From: Anaerolineaceae bacterium
Lineage (GTDB): Bacteria; Chloroflexota; Anaerolineae; Anaerolineales; Anaerolineaceae
Length of the DNA stretch: 64,000 nt
Reading direction: 5' to 3'
Assembly (NCBI GenBank): GCA_016841525.1
Contig: JAENYZ010000003.1
Coordinates: forward strand, 248,001-312,000
Both the position numbers and the translations under genes were made by a program. A model generated the notes under the pieces. It had not been told where the DNA came from. It made no database searches and saw only the letters and a list, made by a program, of their open reading frames with translations. Positions 42,781 to 51,254 of this stretch are shown one piece after another. The stretch's first letter is position 1; every line of letters begins with the position of its first letter.

Positions 42781-43455
42781 TTACCACTGCTGAACTTGTC
42801 TTGTACTGTGCTTTCCACGGAAAAACAAAGCAATAAATGCACCGAACACGAAACCGCCGATGTGTGCCCAAAAGGCAGTGCCGCCCATATCTGCTGCGCC
42901 CAGGGTGAGAACACCATTGAAAAGCTGCAAAACAAACCACATTACCAGAACAATGCTGGCTGGCAGCATTCTTAACGTCATAAAGAAGCCCAATGGGATA
43001 AAGGTTGCCACCCGACTCTGCGGGTAAAGCACAAGATATGCTCCAAGTGCTGCCGCGATAGCACCGCTGGCACCAACGGTGGGGATTTGAGATCCGGGAT
43101 TTACAAAGATATGTGTAATTGAGGCAACAAAACCGCCTGCTAAATAAAATAGAAGGTACGTAAAATGTCCCATGGCATCTTCGACATTATCGCCAAAGAT
43201 CCATAAATAAATCATATTACCGAGTAGATGCATCAATCCGGCGTGCATGAACATGCTGGTAAAAATATCTCGGATTTCAGACAGCTCGATCCCATCTGAA
43301 AAGCTGGCAGGGATCAATGCAAATTCATACACGATTGATTCCTGGTTTGCGCCGGCAGACCATTGTAAGATGAATACAATGATGTTGACGGCTATCAGCA
43401 GGTAATTGATGATCGGTGTACGCCTGGGTTTAATTTGATCTCGGATCGGGATCAT
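42781..43455 (-). CDS. Rhomboid family intramembrane serine protease
   Basis: 224 residues, six membrane helices. Active-site features: HLLGNMIYLW (His76, Asn80), the nucleophile Ser130 in VGASGAIAA, and the catalytic His198 in FWAHIGGFVFG. This is a complete rhomboid core without extra domains. Rhomboids cut single-pass membrane proteins inside the membrane. AGGAGG precedes the ATG. Repeat copies in inverted orientation lie on both sides of the gene (42617 and 43601). Confidence 0.92.
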   Translation of the reverse strand: MIPIRDQIKPRRTPIINYLLIAVNIIVFILQWSAGANQESIVYEFALIPASFSDGIELSEIRDIFTSMFMHAGLMHLLGNMIYLWIFGDNVEDAMGHFTYLLFYLAGGFVASITHIFVNPGSQIPTVGASGAIAAALGAYLVLYPQSRVATFIPLGFFMTLRMLPASIVLVMWFVLQLFNGVLTLGAADMGGTAFWAHIGGFVFGAFIALFFRGKHSTRQVQQW

Positions 43456-43600
43456 TCTTAGCCTCCTTAATGTGTATGAAGTAATTATATCCCAGTGGTG
43501 AACGGTAATGAAAATTTTTTAATCTCCTCTGAGACTTCGCAGGCGAGATGAAATCAGTTTTAGATTAATAAAAATCTCTGCAAAGGAGATCCTCTTTAGA

Positions 43601-43670
43601 CAACGACCAAGCACTCACCACTCACTTTTCACCATTCACCATCCCATAAACGTTAATCAGAACGACAAAC
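43601..43670 (-). repeat. Inverted copy of the 11159 dispersed element
   Basis: The reverse complement aligns over about 70 bases with 11159-11228: the core TCTGATTAACGTTTATGGGA followed by GGTGAATGGTGA and AAGTGAGTGGTGAG. I count about 80 per cent identity by eye. The rest of the 299-base gap holds two small hairpins (ATCTC/GAGAT type) and no gene. Confidence 0.6.
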
Positions 43671-43754
43671 TAATCCCCAAAACTCAATACCTTTCTCAAA
43701 TCCCTAAAAATTCATGATAAAATTTTCTAAACATTCCTGATCTTAGGGGTCTCA

Positions 43755-44312
43755 ATGAACACGACACTGCCCGAAACTGCCCTGATCCTTGTAGCTATCC
43801 TTCCCAACCAGCGTGATTTTGATATTGCTCGTCTTTTCGGTTGGTATCGCATACCGCTAAAAAGCGCGCCAAAGGTAATCTCTGTTGATTATTTAGCTTT
43901 TTACCAGACAAAAGCCTTTGGAGAAGCCGAACGATGGCAAATCTCATATGTTGCTGAAATCCTTGGTCATGAGTTGACACGGCGGCGCGATTTAATCAGG
44001 GACGAGCCCAACCATCCCCGTGCTCACGAGGAATATTTCAAGATCCAAGTTGGACCGATTCAAAGGCTCGAAAATCCCATTCCGGCAGGGGATTGGAAGC
44101 GCATCACCTTTTTCTATACCACGGGTGAGCAATTTCAAGCTGCAAAAACCATCAATGACCTGGTCATAAAAGCGCAAGATGAACGGGAGGTGTTATGGCA
44201 CACCCTCAGAGAACGTGCGCTTAAGGCAAATGAATATCAAGCTGGGGATTTACCACAATCGGTTATTGATCCCGCTATTTTGGCTTTATTAGGGGAATTT
44301 GGGGCTATTTAA
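43755..44312 (+). CDS. Conserved protein of unknown function
   Basis: 185 residues, soluble. The sequence YRIPLKSAPKVISVDYLAFYQ followed later by GHELTRRRDLIRDEP, ARLFGWYRIP and RITFFYTTGEQF looks like a conserved family I have seen in Chloroflexota and cyanobacteria, but I know no function. The basic/aromatic pattern would suit nucleic-acid binding; that is a guess. It ends at a terminator shared with the convergent cold-shock gene. Confidence 0.6.
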   Translation: MNTTLPETALILVAILPNQRDFDIARLFGWYRIPLKSAPKVISVDYLAFYQTKAFGEAERWQISYVAEILGHELTRRRDLIRDEPNHPRAHEEYFKIQVGPIQRLENPIPAGDWKRITFFYTTGEQFQAAKTINDLVIKAQDEREVLWHTLRERALKANEYQAGDLPQSVIDPAILALLGEFGAI

Positions 44313-44320
44313 AATTAAAA

Positions 44321-44349
44321 ACCGACCAGTCTGCGGAAACCTGGTCGGT
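44321..44349. terminator. Terminator between the unknown gene and the cold-shock gene
   Basis: ACCGACCAG (44321-44329), 11-base loop, CTGGTCGGT (44341-44349). Read on the minus strand it ends the cold-shock gene with a T run; on the plus strand the T run is poorer. It resembles the leader hairpin at 44661. Confidence 0.85.
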
Positions 44350-44379
44350 ATTATTTCTAATTTTTAGAGTCTTAGGGGA

Positions 44380-44589
44380 CTACAGGGGTTGAACGTCCTT
44401 CGCTTGCAGGCCCTTTGGACCTTGTTCCACGGAGAATTCTACTTGCTGTTCTTCTCGCAGTGATTTGAAGCCTGAGCCCATAATGGCGGTGTGATGAACG
44501 AATACGTCGTCACCAGCTTCTCGTGCGATAAAACCATAACCTTTTGCATCATTGAACCATTTGACGGTTCCAATTTCTTTTTCTGACAT
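44380..44589 (-). CDS. Cold-shock protein
   Basis: 69 residues, one OB-fold cold-shock domain: [15 protein letters not shown] contains RNP1 (KGYGFI), DVFVHH is RNP2. Such proteins bind single-stranded RNA or DNA and melt RNA hairpins; several are transcription antiterminators. It is transcribed alone from the promoter at 44726-44753 with a leader of about 128 bases that contains a terminator-like hairpin. GGAAG stands 9 bases before the ATG. Confidence 0.97.
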   Translation of the reverse strand: MSEKEIGTVKWFNDAKGYGFIAREAGDDVFVHHTAIMGSGFKSLREEQQVEFSVEQGPKGLQAKDVQPL

Positions 44590-44660
44590 TCTAAATACTT
44601 CCTTTGTTTGTTACTAAATTGTTAATTTTGGGCGTTAGTTTTTACTGGTAACGATAAAAA

Positions 44661-44689
44661 ACCATCCAGTCTCCGCAAGTCTGGACGGT
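44661..44689 (-). terminator. Terminator-like hairpin inside the cold-shock leader
   Basis: On the minus strand ACCGTCCAG, 11-base loop, CTGGATGGT, then TTTTT. It begins about 30 bases after the expected transcription start and ends about 70 bases before the start codon, so it would act as an attenuator. It matches the gene's own downstream terminator in 22 of 29 positions. Confidence 0.75.
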
Positions 44690-44725
44690 CGATACCTTAC
44701 CAAAACTAACTCCACTTCATAGATA

Positions 44726-44753
44726 ATAATACCATCTAAAATAAATATGTCAA
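44726..44753 (-). promoter_or_regulatory. Strong promoter of the cold-shock gene
   Basis: On the minus strand TTGACA (44753-44748), 16 bases, TATTAT (44731-44726). The -35 box is perfect consensus. Confidence 0.75.
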
Positions 44754-44853
44754 ACAACTCGTTTTTTGTGGTTCCGATTTCACTTATTTAGCCTTAATCT
44801 GCTAAAATCACATTACAAACAAATTACCATTACATGGGTTTTGGAGGCATCTC

Positions 44854-46275
44854 ATGGCAATATTAATTAAGAACGGCACCCTGATTACTGCCAGCGAAAC
44901 ATTCAAAGCAGACATACTGATTGAAGGTGAGAAAATCAGCATGATTGGGCATGACCTGACCCACCTTAATGCTGAAATCATAGATGCGGACGGCAAATAT
45001 ATCCTGCCCGGCGGCGTCGATCCCCATGTTCACCTCGATCTTCCAATGTTTGACACCGTTTCCTCAGATGACCATTACACTGGAGGCAAAGCAGCAGCCT
45101 TTGGCGGCACGACGACCGTTATCGATTTTGTGCCCCAGGATGAGAGAAGTCTTGAAGAAAACATTCAGCGGTGGCACGCAAAAGCTGATCCTAAAGCTTC
45201 AGTTGACTTCAGCTTTCATATGAACATCACCCGATTCAACCGGGATGTGGCAAAAGAGATTTTCACTTTACCAGACCTGGGTATTACCAGCTTGAAAGTG
45301 TTTACAGCTTATAATAATCGTTTGCGTCTTTCAGACGGAGAAATTTTCAGAGTAATGCGCCTGGCAAAGACATCTGGCATGCTAACGCTCCTACATGCTG
45401 AAAACGGTGATGTGATAGACATTCTTATTGAAGAAGCCCTGACTGCCGGTAATACGGACCCGATTTATCATGCAAAGACACGCCCTGCCTGGGGCGCCGT
45501 TGAAGCTGCAATGCGGGCAGCCGCATTATCCGCTCAGGCAGGTGATGCCCCTCTGTACCTTGTGCACATGAATACAGCAGGTGAAGTCGATCAACTCGCA
45601 TACGCACGTGAGCATGGTGTCAGGATGATGGGTGAAACCTGTCCGCAGTACCTGTTCTTCACAGAAGAGGACCTGCTTCGGGAAGATGGCGCAAAGTGGA
45701 TTTGCTCACCGCCAATGCGTAAGGCGGCAGATAATGATCGATTGTGGCAGGGTTTATCTGACGGCACAATCCAGGTTATGTCCACGGATCACTGCCCCTT
45801 CTTTTTTGACGGCACAAAGCCTATTGAGTATGAGGGCGAAAAGGTTACCATCCCAGGGAAGGAATTAGGTGCAAAGGATTTCACTAAAATTCCCAATGGT
45901 CTTCCTGGTCTTGGAGACCGTATGCCGATTATATGGACACAAGGTGTGGTTAATGGCCAGATTACACCCAATCAATTTGTGGCACTGCATGCAACCAATC
46001 CAGCGAAAATTTTTGGCCTTTATCCTCAAAAAGGTACACTGCTGCCCGGGTCTGACGCAGACATTGCCATCTGGGACCCAAATAAAGAACTTCGTTACGG
46101 CGTAAATGTCGCCCAGCATCGCACAGATTACAACCTTTATGAAGGCTGGCATCTCAAGGGCTTCCCGGTTATGGTCTTCTTGCGCGGCCAAATTATTGTT
46201 AATGGCGATGAGTGGCTGGGCAAACCAGGGATGGGTCGCTTCCTGCATCGTCATGAAGGTGAAGTTCTGAGTTGA
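44854..46275 (+). CDS. hydA: Dihydropyrimidinase / hydantoinase
   Basis: 473 residues, full family length. The metal ligands are visible: DPHVHLD (His58, His60), the carboxylated Lys148 in TSLKVFTAY, LLHAEN, LVHMN, and STDHCPF with the catalytic Asp. It opens dihydropyrimidine or hydantoin rings, the second step of reductive pyrimidine breakdown or of hydantoin use. No dihydropyrimidine dehydrogenase or carbamoylase is in the window. GGAGGC lies before the ATG. The following membrane module starts 16 bases after its stop and may be co-transcribed. Confidence 0.93.
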   Translation: MAILIKNGTLITASETFKADILIEGEKISMIGHDLTHLNAEIIDADGKYILPGGVDPHVHLDLPMFDTVSSDDHYTGGKAAAFGGTTTVIDFVPQDERSLEENIQRWHAKADPKASVDFSFHMNITRFNRDVAKEIFTLPDLGITSLKVFTAYNNRLRLSDGEIFRVMRLAKTSGMLTLLHAENGDVIDILIEEALTAGNTDPIYHAKTRPAWGAVEAAMRAAALSAQAGDAPLYLVHMNTAGEVDQLAYAREHGVRMMGETCPQYLFFTEEDLLREDGAKWICSPPMRKAADNDRLWQGLSDGTIQVMSTDHCPFFFDGTKPIEYEGEKVTIPGKELGAKDFTKIPNGLPGLGDRMPIIWTQGVVNGQITPNQFVALHATNPAKIFGLYPQKGTLLPGSDADIAIWDPNKELRYGVNVAQHRTDYNLYEGWHLKGFPVMVFLRGQIIVNGDEWLGKPGMGRFLHRHEGEVLS

Positions 46276-46291
46276 TTGATACAAAAATCTT

Positions 46292-47908
46292 ATGATTCTT
46301 CTCATTCCTATAGGACTGCTTCTAATTGCGTCCCTGGCAATATTTATTTTATTCAACCTTCGACCAAAATATGGGACAAGCTGGTTGATCGCTGCCATTG
46401 CGTCCATACTTGCCTGGCTGACAATTTTCTATCTGCGATTACGCTTACCAACGACATTGGAGATCCTATCCTGGGGAGGAAGCTCAAGCCAATTGTGGGG
46501 AGATTTTTCGCTCCTATTAGATTACGATTCATGGCCGTATTCATTGGCATTGATCACCATCACACTGGCTGTTATTCTCACGGATGCTGCCAGGACTCGA
46601 TACGACAGTACCCCCAAGTCCTGGTCTGCCAGCCTGGCGATAGCAGCTTTAGGGTTGGTCGCAATTCAGTCAGGAACCAGTATGATGCTAATCATCATAT
46701 GGGCAATTGTTGATATCCTGGAACTCATTTATTTGCTGGGATTGGCAGAGGATACGCAATTCAATCGTCGAATTGTCGTCGCTTTCGGTGTACGAATTAT
46801 TTCAATCATGATGCTCATCCTTGCCACGGGTATTAATTGGCAGCTTGTTGGAACGACGGATTTGACAAGAATCGCACCGGGAGCAGGCTTCCTTTTCTTA
46901 CTGGCAGCTGGATTTCGTCTGGGCGTGTTCCCCCTCAATTTACCGCTGCTCCAGGAACCTTCACTACGACGGGGATCCGGGAATATTCTCAGGATGGCAC
47001 CAGTTGCAGCCAGCCTTGGTCTGCTGGCACGATTGCCTGAGGGGATTATTACCCCCAATTTGAGCGGCTTGCTGCCGTTATTTCACGCTTTGCTTTCTAT
47101 CGCCGCACTTTATGGTGCTTTTCGGTGGGTGACATCACAAAGTGCCGTAACTGGACGACCCTACTGGATCATTACATGGGCTGCCCTCGCAGCTGAATCT
47201 GTCATAAATGGTGCCTCAATTGCCAGCCTGGCATGGGGTGTTGCTTTACTCTTGTCGGGCAGTTTGTTATTCCTGTATTATCCGCGCATTCAACGAATGA
47301 ATTTTTTGCTTCACTTTGGGCTAATTGGACTGATCGGCCTGCCATATACGCCCATTGCCAGCGGGTGGTTCGGTTTAACAGCGAATGGGTTAACCCTTTG
47401 GACATTCTTTTATCTACTTGCACATGCAATGATGATCCTGGGCTATCTAAAGTTCACATTGGAACCCGGTGGTGAAACCAGTGTATTAGAGTCATGGGCT
47501 AGGCTGGTATATCCTCTTGGATTTATTGTCATCATTCAATCCATTATTACCTCAGGAATAATTGGCTGGCCAGGGTCATTTACTTTGGGTTTATGGTGGC
47601 TTCCTATCCTCAGTATATTAATCATATTTGGCGCTTTCTATCTGATTCGGACAGCCGGATTTGATACAGCAAACATAAAGCTCCCCAGCAGCAGCGGCTT
47701 CACAAAAGTAATTAATTGGATCCTTCCAAGGTTGGAGCCAGTCTTCCGCCTGGAATGGGTTTACAAGCTGATATGGCGAATTGTTGACGCCCTCAGCCGA
47801 ATTTTGAGAATTTTTTCCGTAATAATCGAGGGCGAAGGGGGCATCCTCTGGACAGTTTTATTGCTTGTATTATTGATTTCTCTACTTTCCAGCGCGGGAG
47901 TGAATTAA
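46292..47908 (+). CDS. Proton-channel-like membrane subunit (NuoN/HyfB/MrpD-like), diverged
   Basis: 538 residues, about 14 membrane helices in the complex-I antiporter order. FSLLLDYDSWPYSLALI and GFRLGVFPLNLPLL are recognisable. Key residues are altered: the TM7 lysine is Arg209 and the following conserved histidine is Asn; the TM5 glutamate region reads WAIVDILE with Asp141 or Glu144. No ribosome site is seen before the ATG, so it may be translated from the hydantoinase mRNA. It forms a tight unit with the next two genes, and no catalytic (hydrogenase, Nuo) subunit is near. Confidence 0.7.
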   Translation: MILLIPIGLLLIASLAIFILFNLRPKYGTSWLIAAIASILAWLTIFYLRLRLPTTLEILSWGGSSSQLWGDFSLLLDYDSWPYSLALITITLAVILTDAARTRYDSTPKSWSASLAIAALGLVAIQSGTSMMLIIIWAIVDILELIYLLGLAEDTQFNRRIVVAFGVRIISIMMLILATGINWQLVGTTDLTRIAPGAGFLFLLAAGFRLGVFPLNLPLLQEPSLRRGSGNILRMAPVAASLGLLARLPEGIITPNLSGLLPLFHALLSIAALYGAFRWVTSQSAVTGRPYWIITWAALAAESVINGASIASLAWGVALLLSGSLLFLYYPRIQRMNFLLHFGLIGLIGLPYTPIASGWFGLTANGLTLWTFFYLLAHAMMILGYLKFTLEPGGETSVLESWARLVYPLGFIVIIQSIITSGIIGWPGSFTLGLWWLPILSILIIFGAFYLIRTAGFDTANIKLPSSSGFTKVINWILPRLEPVFRLEWVYKLIWRIVDALSRILRIFSVIIEGEGGILWTVLLLVLLISLLSSAGVN

Positions 47909-48517
47909 ATGCTGGCTCTCTCAACGCTTGCTTTTTTGTTGATTGTCATCACCGCCATGGTCATCCTTATCTTTCGGGATTGGCGGATCAACACTGCTGC
48001 GCTGGCACTGCAGTATTTGGCCGTATTTTACCTGGTGACGCTATCCTGGCCAATCGGGCTGGCGATTGTTAAATTGATTGTTGGCTGGATGGCAACGGCT
48101 GCCATTGGACTGACCTGCCTTCGTCAAATGGAAGAAGATACCCCAACAGAATCAACATCCAGTTTATTCTTCCGCGCCCTGGCAGGTTTGATGATTATCC
48201 TGGTGATGTTTGTAATATCTTCTACACTCCAGGAAAGGGTCTTTCCGAATGTGGATTTAGTCATTATCAGGAGCGGTTTGATGATGGTCGGGATGGCTTT
48301 GATGCAGCTTGGAACCAATGCCTCGCCCTACCTGACGATCATGAGCTTGTTGAGTTTTATGGCAGGATTTGAATTGATCCATGCAGCTTTAGAACGTTCA
48401 ACTTTGCTGACTGGCTTAATGGCAAGCGTCAACCTTGGGCTTGCCCTGGTCGGCGTATATTTCATCATGAAATCCACTGATAGGGATGAAAGCCAAAAAG
48501 AAGAGGAAGAAAAATGA
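47909..48517 (+). CDS. HyfE/NuoK-like membrane subunit
   Basis: 202 residues, six to seven membrane helices and a Glu/Lys-rich tail. Length and spacing fit HyfE, the large NuoK-like subunit of group 4 hydrogenases; the sequence match is weak and the family is inferred mainly from its position between two antiporter-like subunits. The ATG follows the preceding stop with no gap, and its end overlaps the next start (ATGA). Confidence 0.5.
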   Translation: MLALSTLAFLLIVITAMVILIFRDWRINTAALALQYLAVFYLVTLSWPIGLAIVKLIVGWMATAAIGLTCLRQMEEDTPTESTSSLFFRALAGLMIILVMFVISSTLQERVFPNVDLVIIRSGLMMVGMALMQLGTNASPYLTIMSLLSFMAGFELIHAALERSTLLTGLMASVNLGLALVGVYFIMKSTDRDESQKEEEEK

Positions 48518-49926
48518 CTCTAAGCACGCCAATTCTATGGGTCTTTCTGCCTTTGTTTATCAGCCTGATTACCGGTATTTTTTATCGCAGTCGAATATTG
48601 GGCATAATATTAACCTGCACAACCAGTTTTGGATTAAGCGCTTTAGCAGCATTTTTCCCGGAAGATATGGTAATCAGCATTGGGCCGCTAACACTTGCAT
48701 TTGTCGAAAATCTGGGCATCCTTGGCAGGCAGATAATCATAAGCTATCAAATCTTACCCTTCATTGCCTTTATTTATTTTTCAACCGGTGTATGGGCTGC
48801 AGGGAGCGTACGGCTAAGTGTGCCGGAATCTTTTCGACCAACCAGCCTGGTAGTGACAGCACTTTTGACAGCAGCGTTGGGCGTAGAGCCTTTCCTTTAC
48901 GCGGCTTTGTTTATCGAAGGTGCGATCCTTTTCTCAATTCCCATGCTTTCCCCACTGCTGTCGAAAACACACCCGGGTATTTTGCGCTTTTTAAGTCTTC
49001 AAACGCTGGCATTGCCTTTTATCCTCCTTGCCGGCTGGTTGTTGAGCGGTGTTGAGACACTGCCGCCAGACAGTCCTTTAATTGTGCAAACGATGATCAT
49101 ATTGGGGCTGGGCATTGGGTTGTGGTTGGCTGTTTTTCCCTTCCACAGCTGGGTCCCAATGGTCACTGAAAAAGCCCATCCGCTCCCTGTCAGTTTTGTA
49201 TTATTTATTTTCCCGACATTCATCACATTATTCAGCCTTAATTTCCTGGATCGTTATACATTTCTGCGTACATCTCAGGGCTTGTATCAATCACTGAGGT
49301 CTATTGGTACTTTAATGATTGTGTTGGGGGGCTTGTGGACAGCTTATCAAGATGATATTAAGCGTGCTTTTGGTTTTTCAGCCTTAACTGAAACAGGCTT
49401 TTTGCTGCTGGTAATTGGGTTGGCAGACCAGGGAGGCTTGTCCTTGCTTCTAATGTTATTTCCTGCCCATGCTGTTAGTTTCTTTTTGTGGGGATTTACG
49501 CTGAGCTTGTTCGAAACCCGGGAAGATTCCCACTCAATTAAGGCATTGCATGGTTTTGCTCTGAGATACCCAATTATTTCAAGCGGTTTACTTATTGCCC
49601 AATTGAGCGTCGCGGGTTTACCTCTGTTTGCTACGTTTCCAATAAAAATTGCTTTGTTTTCAGATGCATTTGCTATCAATTCTGCTTTAGGTGCCTGGAT
49701 ATTTGTCGGCAGTCTTGGTCTTTTCTTTTTTACCATTCGGCTTTTAATCAATCTTGTAACACCCAATACAGAGCAGGCTATCACAAGTTGGGTGCTGACA
49801 GAAAAATCAAGTGTTTATTTACCGATTCTTCTAATAATTCTGGCGATGATCATTATGGGATTGTTCCCCCATGCAATTTTGACAAATATCACCACTATCT
49901 TGACCGCCTTCGGACAACTGCAGTAA
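48514..49926 (+). CDS. Proton-channel-like membrane subunit (NuoN/MrpD-like)
   Basis: 470 residues, 13-14 membrane helices. Proton-path residues: Glu135 in LFIEGAILFSIP (TM5 glutamate), Lys283 in DDIKRAFGFSALTETGF, and Lys378 in FPIKIALF (TM12 lysine) are kept. The TM7 lysine, which precedes FPFHSW by five residues in relatives, is Trp204 here. This is closer to the family than the first subunit. It is translationally coupled by an ATGA overlap to the HyfE-like gene. Likely role: ion movement, but what drives it is not visible. Confidence 0.78.
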   Translation: MTLSTPILWVFLPLFISLITGIFYRSRILGIILTCTTSFGLSALAAFFPEDMVISIGPLTLAFVENLGILGRQIIISYQILPFIAFIYFSTGVWAAGSVRLSVPESFRPTSLVVTALLTAALGVEPFLYAALFIEGAILFSIPMLSPLLSKTHPGILRFLSLQTLALPFILLAGWLLSGVETLPPDSPLIVQTMIILGLGIGLWLAVFPFHSWVPMVTEKAHPLPVSFVLFIFPTFITLFSLNFLDRYTFLRTSQGLYQSLRSIGTLMIVLGGLWTAYQDDIKRAFGFSALTETGFLLLVIGLADQGGLSLLLMLFPAHAVSFFLWGFTLSLFETREDSHSIKALHGFALRYPIISSGLLIAQLSVAGLPLFATFPIKIALFSDAFAINSALGAWIFVGSLGLFFFTIRLLINLVTPNTEQAITSWVLTEKSSVYLPILLIILAMIIMGLFPHAILTNITTILTAFGQLQ

Positions 49927-50055
49927 TATCATCCACAAAGCACAATCTTTCATTATTTGTCTTATCAGCCAATTTTGAGGGTAATTGTGTATAATTCTTA
50001 ACAATTTACTTGAAGGTTTCAGGGTCGTTCCCACCCCAAAGAAGATAGGAATAAT

Positions 50056-51237
50056 ATGGACAACTCACTCAACGAAGAACAATTGCAAAAACGTGTATCC
50101 TGGTTGGATAATGAACTTCGGAATGATAAAACAACGATTGCATCTCTGCAAAGTAAATTAGAAAATCTCGACACTGAGAATTCTGCTTTAAGATTGCGAA
50201 TTGCAGACCTAGAAAGCGAAATTACGCGGATAAATACAATGATGGCGCGCTTGGAGCAATTTGAATTGGATATTCATGAGATTGAGGCAAATACCAATCG
50301 CCAATTTGATGATATCCGAAGTTCGGTTCAGGAGAAAAATATCCAATTAGAAAGGAATGAACGAGAAATTGAAGACCTCAAACCACAAGTGAGCGATCTC
50401 CGTAAAAAGATCGATGGGATTGATGCAAACAGTGAAGCCATTGATATGCGCAAAGAGGAAGATATTCGTTTAGCCAGGATGATTGAAGAATTGAAAGCTG
50501 AGATCAATGAAATTGGGCACTTTGACGAAGAGTATAAACGGTCGCTGCGCATGATTGAAGACAATCGCCGTCAGGATGTTAAGCGTTTGACTGACATGCA
50601 AGGCGAAATTGCTGCGATGAGGAAGCGACAGGATGAAATTCGAGGTAAGCAAGACCTGGTCGGCGATAACTTGCGAAAGGTTGAAACCCGGATTAAAGAT
50701 CTTTTGGATGCAGAATCAGAACGGCGTGAATCTCAAACGGCTTTTACTGAAAAGGTAAATATTGCCCAGGTTGAGCAGGAACGCGTTTTGAAGCAGTGGG
50801 CTGAGCGTTTTGAGAAAATTGAGCAAATTACGGATGGCATTGAGGAGCAATTAATTAGCCTCCAGGAGATCAATCGATCGGTGAAGAAATCACAAAGCGG
50901 ATTGGATGAGGTTACCCAAAGGTTTGAACGCCGGATAAATGAGATCACGGAAGTGCAACGGCTTAATGAAGATCGATTCCGACAGGAATGGACAACTTTC
51001 AAATCGGATGACCAGAAACGCTGGTCAAATTATGTTTTATCGCAGGAAGAGCAACATCGAGAAATGAGCCGGGGACTTGAGAGCCTGGGTGAGCAAATCA
51101 CCAGTATGAACGAATTGTTTGAGGAGCTGCAGGACAAACTTGAACAATTGGGTGGTGAGGAGCTCAAACGGATGCAATCGCTTCTGAAAACGATCCGGGA
51201 ATCCATAGATGCCTACAATTATATTTTTAAAGGATAA
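50056..51237 (+). CDS. Long coiled-coil protein of unknown function
   Basis: 393 residues, almost entirely heptad-like, acidic/basic coiled coil from about 10 to 385 (for example LENLDTENSALRLRIADLES and LEQLGGEELKRMQS). No signal peptide, membrane segment or catalytic motif. The end QSLLKTIRESIDAYNYIFKG is less charged and may be a docking tail. It begins 129 bases after the membrane module and ends 17 bases before selB, so it may be co-transcribed with selB. A TATAAT box lies at about 49990. Function unknown. Confidence 0.7.
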   Translation: MDNSLNEEQLQKRVSWLDNELRNDKTTIASLQSKLENLDTENSALRLRIADLESEITRINTMMARLEQFELDIHEIEANTNRQFDDIRSSVQEKNIQLERNEREIEDLKPQVSDLRKKIDGIDANSEAIDMRKEEDIRLARMIEELKAEINEIGHFDEEYKRSLRMIEDNRRQDVKRLTDMQGEIAAMRKRQDEIRGKQDLVGDNLRKVETRIKDLLDAESERRESQTAFTEKVNIAQVEQERVLKQWAERFEKIEQITDGIEEQLISLQEINRSVKKSQSGLDEVTQRFERRINEITEVQRLNEDRFRQEWTTFKSDDQKRWSNYVLSQEEQHREMSRGLESLGEQITSMNELFEELQDKLEQLGGEELKRMQSLLKTIRESIDAYNYIFKG

Positions 51238-51254
51238 ATCGCAGCAAGGATAAT

